DNA of 64,000 nucleotides from Yersinia frederiksenii ATCC 33641 (GTDB lineage Bacteria; Pseudomonadota; Gammaproteobacteria; Enterobacterales; Enterobacteriaceae): NCBI RefSeq assembly GCF_000754805.1, contig NZ_KN150731.1, positions 886,492 to 950,491 of the forward strand, read 5' to 3'. Shown piece by piece: positions 56,506 to 64,000 of this stretch (position 1 is its first letter; each line of letters starts with the position of its first letter). The notes under the pieces were generated by a model. It saw only the letters and a program-made list of their open reading frames with translations, ran no database searches and was not told where the DNA came from. The position numbers and the translations under genes were made by a program.

Positions 56506-57900
56506 TTACGCTTTTTCATGGGGATTTCGACTATTTGTCCCGTTTAGATTACGTATCAGTAAGCCATATTCTACATTGATGTCCTCTGGGATCGGCAAAT
56601 ACATGATATGCCCATTACCCGGCGCGATATCTGCTGGCTGACCTTTTTTATCCTGCATACTTTCGAGTGTGAACTGGATATTACCGTTTGGCGTCATCAA
56701 TTCAACACTGTCACCGACCGAAAATTTATTTTTGACCACCACCTCAGCTAAACCATCACGACGGACGCCGGTGAACTCCCCAACAAATTGCTGGCGCTCT
56801 GATACGGAATAGCCATATTCATAAGTTTGATGTTCTTCATGCACATGGCGGCGTAGGAAGCCCTCGGTATAGCCACGGTGAGCCAGACCTTCCAGAGTGG
56901 TCAGTAAAGTGGGGTCGAAAGGTTTACCGGCGACAGCATCGTCGATAGCGCGGCGATAAACTTGCGCGGTACGGGCGCAGTAATAGAATGATTTAGTCCG
57001 GCCCTCAATTTTCAGCGAATGCACCCCTAATTGGGTCAGTCGCTCCACATGCTGGATGGCGCGCAGGTCTTTGGAGTTCATGATGTATGTGCCATGCTCA
57101 TCTTCAAAAGCCGTCATATACTCGCCGGGGCGCTGTGCTTCTTCAATCATAAATACTTTGTCTGTGGGCGCGCCGATACCCAGTGTTGGTTCGACATTTT
57201 TCACCGGAATAGGTTGGTGGATATGCACGATATTGCCAATATCGTCTTCTTTTCCTTCCTGAACGTTATATTCCCAGCGGCAGGCATTGGTGCATGTACC
57301 CTGATTAGGGTCACGTTTATTGATGTAGCCGGAGAGCAGGCAACGGCCTGAGTAAGCCATGCACAATGCGCCGTGGACAAAGATTTCCAGCTCCATGTCA
57401 GGGACTTGAGCTCGGATTTCTGCTATTTCTTCCAGTGATAACTCGCGAGATAAAATTACTCGAGTTAATCCCATTTGCTGCCAGAACTTGACGGTAGCCC
57501 AGTTCACGGCGTTGGCTTGCACTGACAGGTGGATATCCATCTGTGGGAATGCCTCACGCACCATCATGATTAAACCGGGATCGGACATAATGAGGGCATC
57601 TGGCCCCATATCAATCACCGGTTTTAAATCACGCAGAAAGGTTTTCAACTTAGAGTTGTGCGGGGCAATATTGACCACCACATAGAAGCGTTTGCCAAGG
57701 GCATGCGCTTCCTGAATACCTAATGCCAGATTCTCGTGATTGAATTCATTATTTCGCACTCGCAGGCTATAGCGCGGCTGACCGGCATAGACGGCATCTG
57801 CCCCATAGGCAAAAGCGTAGCGCATGTTTTTCAGGGTACCGGCCGGTGATAATAATTCCGGTGTAAAAGGCATATTTGATGATGGTGTAGATGACGACAT
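56506..57900 (-). CDS. trhP: TrhP (YegQ), prephenate-dependent tRNA uridine-34 hydroxylase, U32 family
   Basis: A 464-residue U32-peptidase-like protein. It works in tRNA wobble-uridine hydroxylation (ho5U34), the prephenate-linked route that parallels the oxygen-dependent TrhO enzyme. The opening ELLSPAGTLKNMRYAFAYGADAVYAG and the Fe-S-type cysteine block GALCMAYSGRCLLSGYINKRDPNQGTCTNACRW are highly conserved. It is about 9 residues longer at the N-terminus (Ser/Thr/Pro-rich) than E. coli. I kept the start at 57900 because no ribosome-binding site precedes the inner ATG at 57873, but that ATG is possible. A 338-base gap lies upstream. Confidence 0.94.
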   Translation of the reverse strand: MSSSTPSSNMPFTPELLSPAGTLKNMRYAFAYGADAVYAGQPRYSLRVRNNEFNHENLALGIQEAHALGKRFYVVVNIAPHNSKLKTFLRDLKPVIDMGPDALIMSDPGLIMMVREAFPQMDIHLSVQANAVNWATVKFWQQMGLTRVILSRELSLEEIAEIRAQVPDMELEIFVHGALCMAYSGRCLLSGYINKRDPNQGTCTNACRWEYNVQEGKEDDIGNIVHIHQPIPVKNVEPTLGIGAPTDKVFMIEEAQRPGEYMTAFEDEHGTYIMNSKDLRAIQHVERLTQLGVHSLKIEGRTKSFYYCARTAQVYRRAIDDAVAGKPFDPTLLTTLEGLAHRGYTEGFLRRHVHEEHQTYEYGYSVSERQQFVGEFTGVRRDGLAEVVVKNKFSVGDSVELMTPNGNIQFTLESMQDKKGQPADIAPGNGHIMYLPIPEDINVEYGLLIRNLNGTNSRNPHEKA

Positions 57901-58091
57901 ATAGTGGCTCTCAGTCTGAGTTCAAGTCAGAACCACGCCCGAAGGGAGTGGCTTTACCCCACATAATGAGTGTTACGGGTAGGCTGTTAGCCAGCAACCC
58001 TGCGACCTCATGTATGAAGGGGATAAAAGCCGGGGATTGTAACCTCGTGCTTCTCGAAAATCAGCCATCGCACAATTTTTGTAGGGTTTAA

Positions 58092-58105
58092 ATGATCTGG
58101 ATCAA
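58092..58105 (-). promoter_or_regulatory. FNR-box-like site upstream of trhP
   Basis: TTGAT-CCAG-ATCAT on the minus strand matches the FNR consensus TTGATnnnnATCAA at 9 of 10 positions. It is 192 bases before trhP. The nearest -10-like TACAAA (58083-58078) is too close for standard FNR activation, so the role is uncertain. Confidence 0.35.
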
Positions 58106-58142
58106 TTTAAGCGATTTTTAGTGGTTTTGACGCGAGGAAGTT

Positions 58143-58198
58143 AACTATTTTTTGCATAAAAAATAGTTTTAAAATGCGCGGTCACTTGCCCCGCGCAT
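58143..58198 (-). terminator. Two adjacent palindromes after yegP, probable terminator
   Basis: ATGCGCGG / CCGCGCAT (58174-58198) followed on the minus strand by TTTT is a likely terminator. Next to it AACTATTTTTT / AAAAAATAGTT (58143-58168) is a perfect 11-bp inverted repeat around four bases. Confidence 0.65.
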
Positions 58199-58238
58199 CT
58201 ATTCTTAGGTAAAAATAGCTCTATCGAATGATTAAAAA

Positions 58239-58577
58239 TTACAGCGTCAGATCTTTAATTGTCGTGGTCGGGCCATTTTTTGTAACAGAGGCAATGCCAT
58301 TTTTGGCGGCAGCTTCAGAACTGTAGGATTCGCTGATACCAATAACTTGATGGTTTTTTGCTTTCAATACGAAATAAGGTTCATTTTTCGTATTGTGCTT
58401 CAGTTCATACTGGCTTTCATGCGGGGAGTTACTTTGCACTGAGGTGATGCCATTCTCAGCCGAAGCTTTACTGGCATACATCTCACTGGAGAGAATAATT
58501 TCGCCATTGCTGGCTTTTAGATTGAAATAGTATTGCCCATTCTTTGCCTTTTTAATCTCATAGTGACCCATGGCCAT
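58239..58577 (-). CDS. yegP: YegP, tandem DUF1508 protein
   Basis: A 112-residue protein of two DUF1508 repeats (about residues 5-55 and 56-108). Each has the pattern YxxxxKxNxxYxFNLKAxNGxIIxSSExYxSxxxAENGIxSV. The fold is beta-rich and the function is unknown. I start at ATG 58577 (MAMGHYEIKKAK), preceded by AGGAG 7 bases away; the longer in-frame extension has no match in E. coli YegP. It lies downstream of baeR in the same direction. Confidence 0.92.
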   Translation of the reverse strand: MAMGHYEIKKAKNGQYYFNLKASNGEIILSSEMYASKASAENGITSVQSNSPHESQYELKHNTKNEPYFVLKAKNHQVIGISESYSSEAAAKNGIASVTKNGPTTTIKDLTL

Positions 58578-58667
58578 AGTTTTGCTCCTATTGGTGGTGG
58601 TACCTCTAATGAGTGTAGTCAACGACCTATACTCCACCAAACTAATGCAAATTTAACGCAGATTAAA

Positions 58668-59387
58668 TTACAGTAAACGGCAGATCTCTGCTTCCCAGCG
58701 ATACCCCATACCATAAACTGCGCGAATAAACGGCTTTTTGCCATCAAGAGCTTCCAACTTACGGCGTAGATTCTTGATATGACTGTCGATAGTGCGGTCG
58801 GTCACCACGCGGTAATCGTCATACAGATTATTTAATAACTGTTCACGGCTAAACACATGGCCCGGTTGGGTTGCCAATATTTTCAGCAGGCGAAACTCTG
58901 CCGGGGTCAGTTCCAGCAGATGACCCTGATAACTGGCTTGAAAGCGGGATTCATCTATCAATAGCGGTGCGGTATCACTCGGCTGCTCCCGCTGTTGCTG
59001 GCAGCGGCGTAGAATAGTTTTAACGCGAGCCACCACTTCCCGCGGGCTATAAGGTTTGCAGATATAGTCATCAGCACCAATCTCCAGCCCCAATAAGCGA
59101 TCAATCTCTTCTGTTTTGGCGGTGACCATCATGATTGGCACATCAGAAAAACGACGAATCTCACGACAAATGCTGATGCCGTCGGTACCGGGCAACATTA
59201 AATCCAGCAAAATGATCGACGGCGGGGCCTGGCGCACCGCACCGACCACCTCGCTGCCATTGGTCAGCCACTGGGTGCGATAACCTGCAGCTTGCAGGTA
59301 GTCGACCAATAACTGGCCGAGCTTTGGTTCATCTTCAACAATCAATACGTAACCAGGTTGGCTGGCAGACTGAAGCGGCTGGTGCAT
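58668..59387 (-). CDS. baeR: BaeR, envelope-stress response regulator
   Basis: A 239-residue OmpR-family regulator. The receiver domain has acidic residues Glu18/Asp19, the phospho-acceptor Asp62 ([12 protein letters not shown]) and a conserved Lys near residue 111 (ICKPYS). The C-terminal winged-helix domain ([27 protein letters not shown]) follows. BaeR activates mdtABC, spy and related genes. It is translated 9 bases after baeS. Confidence 0.97.
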   Translation of the reverse strand: MHQPLQSASQPGYVLIVEDEPKLGQLLVDYLQAAGYRTQWLTNGSEVVGAVRQAPPSIILLDLMLPGTDGISICREIRRFSDVPIMMVTAKTEEIDRLLGLEIGADDYICKPYSPREVVARVKTILRRCQQQREQPSDTAPLLIDESRFQASYQGHLLELTPAEFRLLKILATQPGHVFSREQLLNNLYDDYRVVTDRTIDSHIKNLRRKLEALDGKKPFIRAVYGMGYRWEAEICRLL

Positions 59388-59396
59388 TGCAATGAA

Positions 59397-60788
59397 TTAC
59401 CCTATGGGATTGAGTAGAGGAAATACTACCGTAATCTGTAAGCCACCCAAAGGTGAATGTTCAGCGCTGATTTTGCCACCATGGGCCTCGACGATATTGT
59501 GGCAAATCGCCAAGCCCAGCCCGGAACCACCGCTGGCACGGTTACGTGAGCTTTCAGTGCGATAAAAACGTTCAAAAATACGTTGTAGCTGCTCGTCGCT
59601 CAGGCCGGGTTTACTGTCTTGCCACACTAGCGTTAATGTCTCTTCTTGTTGCGGTGAAAGATGAAGTTTGGCAAAAATTTCTAGCTGCCCACCTTCATTG
59701 GTGTAGCGCAGGCTGTTTTCCAGCAAATTATGAAATAGTTGATTTAACCGGTCAGGGTCACCAAACATCACCGCGTGTTCAGGCATATGGGTGGTGATGA
59801 GCATATTTTTACTTTGAAAACGGCCACGGAAACTGGCAATCGCGATTTGCAATAGCCGCACGGCATCCAACTGGGTTTTGCGGTAGGCGAGAGCGCCGCG
59901 GTCAGACATCGATAACTGGTGCAAGTCATTGACCAGTTTGGTCAGAATCCCGACCTCTGCTTGTAGCGAAATCAACGACTCTGGTGTTGGTTGGCGCACA
60001 CCATCTTGCAATGCTTCCAACTCACCACGTAATACCGCCAGTGGGGTGCGCAATTCATGGGAGACATCCGCCATAAAGTCGCGCCGCATTTGCTCGTTTT
60101 TTTCCAGAGAAATGGCCAACTGGTTAAAATCTTGAGCCAAGTGCCCCAGTTCATCACGGCTGCTGACGGACACACGTGTACTGAAATCACCGGCGGCTAG
60201 CCGATGGGTGCCTTCCACCAAGCGTTTGACTGGGGCTAACATCCCTCGGGATAAAATCCAGGTGACTGCTGCGGCCAGTAAGGTCGACAAGCCGACAATT
60301 ATCCAACTGGTTCGGCGCTGTTGTTGATCAAAGTTAATGTCAGCGTTGCGAGTTAGCTTTTCGGGGGGGGTGGACATCACCCAGCCAACCACTTGTTTAT
60401 TCACCGTTATGGCCCGGCGGCTGACATCTTTCGGCAGTTGCCCGGTATGTCCAACCAGAAGATTTTTGTGATTATCCACCACCCAGAATTGGGAACGCCA
60501 ACCACGTGGCGGCATGCTGCGGTTATTATCACTACTATGATCCAAAGAACGCATGATCTGATAAATCACCTGATCATTATTGCGTAGAAAATCCCAGCTA
60601 CCGAAGTGCTGGTACTGCACTTCGAGGGCATCCCCCAGCATATTGATTCGCTGCTCATTACTTTGCTTTATATAATCGATAAAACCACGCTCGAAGCTGG
60701 CTCTGATGCCCCAATGCATAGTGATCAACACCAGCATGCAAGTGGCAAATATGGCCATAAACAGTTTTCCGGTAATGCCGATTCTCAT
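59397..60788 (-). CDS. baeS: BaeS, envelope-stress sensor histidine kinase
   Basis: A 463-residue sensor kinase with two membrane segments (about residues 8-27 and 165-182) flanking a periplasmic sensor. A HAMP domain follows, then the H box DVSHELRTPLAVLRGE with His244 and the ATPase motifs NLLENSLRYT (N box) and GGSGLGLAICHNIVEAHGG (G2). It senses envelope damage and phosphorylates BaeR. I start at ATG 60788 (MRIGITGKLFMAIFATC), 16 bases after mdtC, with AGGTGG upstream. An in-frame extension into mdtC is unlikely. Confidence 0.96.
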   Translation of the reverse strand: MRIGITGKLFMAIFATCMLVLITMHWGIRASFERGFIDYIKQSNEQRINMLGDALEVQYQHFGSWDFLRNNDQVIYQIMRSLDHSSDNNRSMPPRGWRSQFWVVDNHKNLLVGHTGQLPKDVSRRAITVNKQVVGWVMSTPPEKLTRNADINFDQQQRRTSWIIVGLSTLLAAAVTWILSRGMLAPVKRLVEGTHRLAAGDFSTRVSVSSRDELGHLAQDFNQLAISLEKNEQMRRDFMADVSHELRTPLAVLRGELEALQDGVRQPTPESLISLQAEVGILTKLVNDLHQLSMSDRGALAYRKTQLDAVRLLQIAIASFRGRFQSKNMLITTHMPEHAVMFGDPDRLNQLFHNLLENSLRYTNEGGQLEIFAKLHLSPQQEETLTLVWQDSKPGLSDEQLQRIFERFYRTESSRNRASGGSGLGLAICHNIVEAHGGKISAEHSPLGGLQITVVFPLLNPIG

Positions 60789-60804
60789 GCTTTTTCCACC
60801 TGTT

Positions 60805-63800
60805 TCATCGGTTGGTCGGCTGCTGACTAAAGCGGCTGCGGAGTCGGTCAAAATAGAGGTAAACCACCGGTGTGGTGTACAGCGTGAGCAACTGGCTCAT
60901 CACTAACCCGCCGACAATGGTTATCCCTAACGGCTGGCGTAATTCCGCGCCATCACCACTGCCCAATACCAGCGGTAATGCCCCAAATAATGCCGCCAGT
61001 GTGGTCATCATAATCGGTCTGAAACGCAACAGACTGGCCTGGAAAATAGCCTCGCGGGCGCTGATATTGCCATTGCGCTGCGCATTAAGGGCAAAATCTA
61101 CCATCATAATGGCATTCTTTTTCACAATACCAATCAATAACATAATGCCGATAAGCGCAATTAGGCTAAAGGGTGCATTGAATAATTCCAGTGCCAATAA
61201 TGCCCCGACGCCAGCAGAGGGCAGTGTTGATAGAATGGTCAGCGGGTGAACATAACTTTCATACAAAATCCCCAACACGATATACACCGTGGCAATTGCC
61301 GCCATAATCAGCCATAGCTGGGATTTCAAGGTCTCCTGGAACACTTGTGCGGTGCCGCTAAATGTGCCGCGCACACTGGCTGGAACCCCCAGTTCAGTCA
61401 TGGCCCGCTCGACGGCATTGGTTGCCGCAGACAGGCTACCCCCTTCCGGTAAGTTAAATGAGATAGTCGATGAGGCGGATAAACCTTGGTGATTCACTGC
61501 CAACGGAGCATTAGCAGGCCGCCACTTGGCGAAATAGGACAGTGGGATTGATTGGCCTTCACTATTAATCACAAACATTTTGTCCAGCGAACTGACATCC
61601 TGCGTGTATTGAGGGGCGACTTCCATCACCACTTTGTATTGGTTTAGCGGCTGGTAAATGGTCGAGATCTGCCGTTGACCAAAGGCATTATTAAGCAGGG
61701 CGTTGGCGTCGGAGACATCAATACCCAGCCGAGCCATGGTTTCGCGATCATAAGTCAGGGCAACTTCGGAACCTTTATCTTGCTGATCGGAGTTAACATC
61801 GGCCAGCTCGGGTAATTTGGCTAATGCAGCCCGGACTTTGGGCTCCCATTCTCGCAGGGCCGTCAGATCGTCGGCCAGCAGAGTAAATTGATAACTGGCA
61901 TTGGCTTGGCGGCCACCAACTCGAATATCTTGTACCGGAGCCAGAAACAGGCTGGCACCCGGCTCTTTAGCTAATTTGGTGCGCAAGCGAGTGATAATTT
62001 GCTGGGCACTTTCGCGGCGTTCACTCAGTGGTTTGAGTGAGATAAACATTGAGCCGCTATTGGTGCGCGAGCCGCCAGTAAAACCGGTCACATTATCTAC
62101 TGCGGGATCATCATGAACTATCTTCATGAAATCTTTCAGTTTCTTCTGCATCGCCTGGAACGAAATACTTTGGTCAGCTTGAATAAAGCCCATCATGCGG
62201 CCAGTATCTTGTTCAGGAAAAAAGGTTTTTGGAATGCTGATATAGAGCCAAACATTCAGCGCAATAGTGGAAAGCAGCACGACCATTACCCAGCGTGCGT
62301 GGCCCAATGCCCAATTAAGTGAACGGCCATAACCTTGCTGAATACTCAGCAGCACTTTACCAAAACCACGAATACGCTGCTGTTGGCCCACTGGGCGCGC
62401 GCGCAGTAAATGGGCGCACATCATCGGGGTTAATGTCAGTGAAATGACTAGCGAGATGCCAATGGCCACCGAGAGGGTGACGGCAAACTCGCGGAATAAG
62501 CGACCCGGTAACCCTTCCATTAATAGCAGCGGAATAAAGACTGCTACCAGCGAAATACTCATTGATAGCACGGTAAAACCAACTTCACGCACCCCATGCA
62601 GCGCAGCAACCATTGGCTTCACTCCCGCCTCCAGATGGCGGGAAATATTTTCCAGTACCACGATGGCATCGTCGACCACAAAGCCGGTGGCGATGGTCAG
62701 TGCCATTAACGACAAGTTATTGAGACTAAAGCCGCACAGGTACATGGCGGTAAAGGTGCCGATCAGTGAAACCGGCACGGCAACTGCCGGGATCAGTGTG
62801 GCACGACCTGATCGCAGGAATACGAAGACGACCAGGATCACCAAGGCGACGGCAATGACCAGTGATCGCTCCACTTCATCCAGTGAGGCACGGATAGTGG
62901 GCGAGCGATCCTGAGCAATACTCAATTGAATTGAAGCCGGGATCGAAGCCTGCAAGGCAGGGAGTTCGGCCCGAATTCTGTCGACCGTGGCGATAATATT
63001 TGCCCCTGGCTCACGGCTAATGACCAACAGCACTGCGGGCTTGCCGTCAGACATCCCGGCATTACGGACATCCTGCACCGAGTCGATGACGTTGGCGACA
63101 TCCTGCAATCGTACCGCCGCGCCATTGTGGTAGTTAATCACCAGTGGGCGATAACCCTCGGCGGTTTTGATCTCATCATTGGCTTGGACTTGCCAATGCT
63201 GTTGGCTATCGTCAATTGAACCTTGTGGACGACGGACGTTGGCAGCACTGATGGCCTGACGGACGGCATCCAGTGACACGCCCTGATTGAACAGCGCACT
63301 AGGGTTTAGCTCAACTCGCACCGCAGGTAAGGAACTCCCGCCGACGCTGACATCACTGACCCCCTCGGTTTGGGCGATTTTCTGCGCCAATTTGGTGGAG
63401 GCGAAGTCATACAATTGCCCCTGAGTGAAGGTATCTGAAGTTAGCGTCATTATCATGATCGGCGCATCAGACGGGTTCATTTTGCGATAGGTCGGACGAT
63501 TTGGCATCCCAGACGGCAGTAAGCTTTGGGCGGCATTAAGTGCGGCCTGTACGTCACGGGCCGCCCCGTTAATATCGCGATTAAGATCAAATTGCAGAAT
63601 GATCCGCGTACTGCCCAGTGAACTGGTCGAGGTCATTTCATTGACCCCAGCTATTCTTCCCAATGCGCGTTCCAGTGGCGTAGCAATGGATGATGCCATG
63701 GTTTCCGGATCCGCACCGGGCATTGAGGCACTCACCGCAATCACTGGGTAATCCACCTGTGGCAGCGGTGATACCGGCAATAAACTAAAACCGATAATAC

Positions 63801-63873
63801 CGCTGAGGGTGATGGCCAGTGTGAGCAGAATAGTGGCTACCGGGCGCTGAATGAACAGAGCAAAGAATTTCAC
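60805..63873 (-). CDS. mdtC: MdtC, RND multidrug efflux transporter subunit
   Basis: A 1022-residue RND pump with 12 membrane segments in two halves and large periplasmic loops. It opens with [22 protein letters not shown]. The proton relay region of TM4 is [21 protein letters not shown]. MdtB and MdtC form a heterotrimer that works with MdtA and TolC to export bile salts, novobiocin and other compounds. It starts with GTG at 63873, overlapping the mdtB stop (GTGA), and is followed by baeS. Confidence 0.97.
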   Translation of the reverse strand: MKFFALFIQRPVATILLTLAITLSGIIGFSLLPVSPLPQVDYPVIAVSASMPGADPETMASSIATPLERALGRIAGVNEMTSTSSLGSTRIILQFDLNRDINGAARDVQAALNAAQSLLPSGMPNRPTYRKMNPSDAPIMIMTLTSDTFTQGQLYDFASTKLAQKIAQTEGVSDVSVGGSSLPAVRVELNPSALFNQGVSLDAVRQAISAANVRRPQGSIDDSQQHWQVQANDEIKTAEGYRPLVINYHNGAAVRLQDVANVIDSVQDVRNAGMSDGKPAVLLVISREPGANIIATVDRIRAELPALQASIPASIQLSIAQDRSPTIRASLDEVERSLVIAVALVILVVFVFLRSGRATLIPAVAVPVSLIGTFTAMYLCGFSLNNLSLMALTIATGFVVDDAIVVLENISRHLEAGVKPMVAALHGVREVGFTVLSMSISLVAVFIPLLLMEGLPGRLFREFAVTLSVAIGISLVISLTLTPMMCAHLLRARPVGQQQRIRGFGKVLLSIQQGYGRSLNWALGHARWVMVVLLSTIALNVWLYISIPKTFFPEQDTGRMMGFIQADQSISFQAMQKKLKDFMKIVHDDPAVDNVTGFTGGSRTNSGSMFISLKPLSERRESAQQIITRLRTKLAKEPGASLFLAPVQDIRVGGRQANASYQFTLLADDLTALREWEPKVRAALAKLPELADVNSDQQDKGSEVALTYDRETMARLGIDVSDANALLNNAFGQRQISTIYQPLNQYKVVMEVAPQYTQDVSSLDKMFVINSEGQSIPLSYFAKWRPANAPLAVNHQGLSASSTISFNLPEGGSLSAATNAVERAMTELGVPASVRGTFSGTAQVFQETLKSQLWLIMAAIATVYIVLGILYESYVHPLTILSTLPSAGVGALLALELFNAPFSLIALIGIMLLIGIVKKNAIMMVDFALNAQRNGNISAREAIFQASLLRFRPIMMTTLAALFGALPLVLGSGDGAELRQPLGITIVGGLVMSQLLTLYTTPVVYLYFDRLRSRFSQQPTNR

Positions 63874-64000
63874 TGTGGTTCCCTTCCATTGGGTAATTCA
63901 GGCAGGGGGCCAGATGAATCAATATCCTCATTATGGTGTCGATCTTTACCGTGAGTATTGCGTGCCAACTTATCGAATAACAGATAGATAACCGGCGTGG
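63870..64000 (-). CDS. mdtB: MdtB, RND multidrug efflux subunit, C-terminal end (5' part outside window)
   Basis: The last 42 complete codons are present, reading [14 protein letters not shown] near the window edge and ending REPQ then TGA (63872-63870). TPVIYL followed by a short basic and acidic tail is the end of an RND pump after its last membrane segment. It overlaps the mdtC GTG by four bases, so the two subunits are translationally coupled. mdtA should lie further upstream. Confidence 0.93.
   Translation of the reverse strand, partial: TPVIYLLFDKLARNTHGKDRHHNEDIDSSGPLPELPNGREPQ

Larger units (their letters stand above)
57901..58238 (-). other. Leader and intergenic region between yegP and trhP
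   Basis: 338 bases. For trhP it holds an FNR-box-like sequence at 58092-58105 and a possible hairpin (ACCACGCCC / GGAGTGGCT) at 57932-57953 in a long leader. For yegP it holds two terminator-like palindromes at 58143-58198. No supported reading frame was seen. Confidence 0.45.

Overview
This window is chromosomal DNA from an enterobacterium, very probably a Yersinia other than Y. pestis. The housekeeping proteins are close to their E. coli and Yersinia counterparts, and moderate-GC housekeeping genes alternate with A+T-rich accessory genes. Yersinia-type ERIC elements sit between genes, and there are two exported beta-gamma-crystallin proteins, a family described in Yersinia. No rRNA, tRNA, insertion sequence, CRISPR array or prophage was seen. 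Genes are annotated from the translated sequence and remembered family features; no database search was run.

Layout. (1) 1-5614: end of iscR, then iscS-iscU-iscA-hscB-hscA-fdx-iscX, the ISC iron-sulfur assembly operon, closed by a terminator. (2) 5751-8001: pepB and sseB. (3) 8109-12209: a large autotransporter on the minus strand with a helical N-terminal half and an AIDA-like repeat passenger. (4) 12620-20035: yfhM (bacterial alpha-2-macroglobulin) and pbpC. (5) 20271-22736: exported two-domain beta-gamma-crystallin protein. (6) 23024-34427: ndk, rlmN, pilF/pilW, rodZ, ispG, hisS, yfgM, bamB, der, an AEC-family permease and yfgJ. (7) 34479-39289: xseA (minus) and the divergent guaB-guaA pair, which has an ERIC element between its two genes. 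(8) 39517-41370: a second exported beta-gamma-crystallin protein. (9) 41385-45087: a CRP site and a three-gene periplasmic FAD/Fe-S/cytochrome c sugar dehydrogenase. (10) 45145-49442: an A+T-rich orphan gene, a GNAT acetyltransferase, a TPP riboswitch with a 32-codon upstream ORF and thiD, two tandem ERICs, an unknown gene and an Ivy-type lysozyme inhibitor. (11) 49507-54741 (minus): srlA-srlE-srlB-srlD-srlM-srlR-gutQ for sorbitol uptake and catabolism. (12) 55131-64000 (minus): yegS, the small RNA CyaR, trhP (yegQ), yegP, baeR, baeS, mdtC and the end of mdtB, the envelope-stress and multidrug-efflux block.

Themes. Sugar metabolism under CRP recurs: a near-perfect CRP site before the dehydrogenase, a CRP half-site placed for class II activation at srlA, and a CRP-like site centred near -41.5 of cyaR. 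Envelope functions recur as well: the autotransporter, alpha-2-macroglobulin, PBP1C, PilF, RodZ, BamB, Ivy and the BaeSR-Mdt system.

Best candidates for undescribed biology: the two large beta-gamma-crystallin proteins with uncharacterised C-terminal regions; the TPP riboswitch whose apparent output is an upstream ORF overlapping the thiD start by ATGA; the phased SrlR operator candidates; and the orphan 248-residue protein at 45145-45891.
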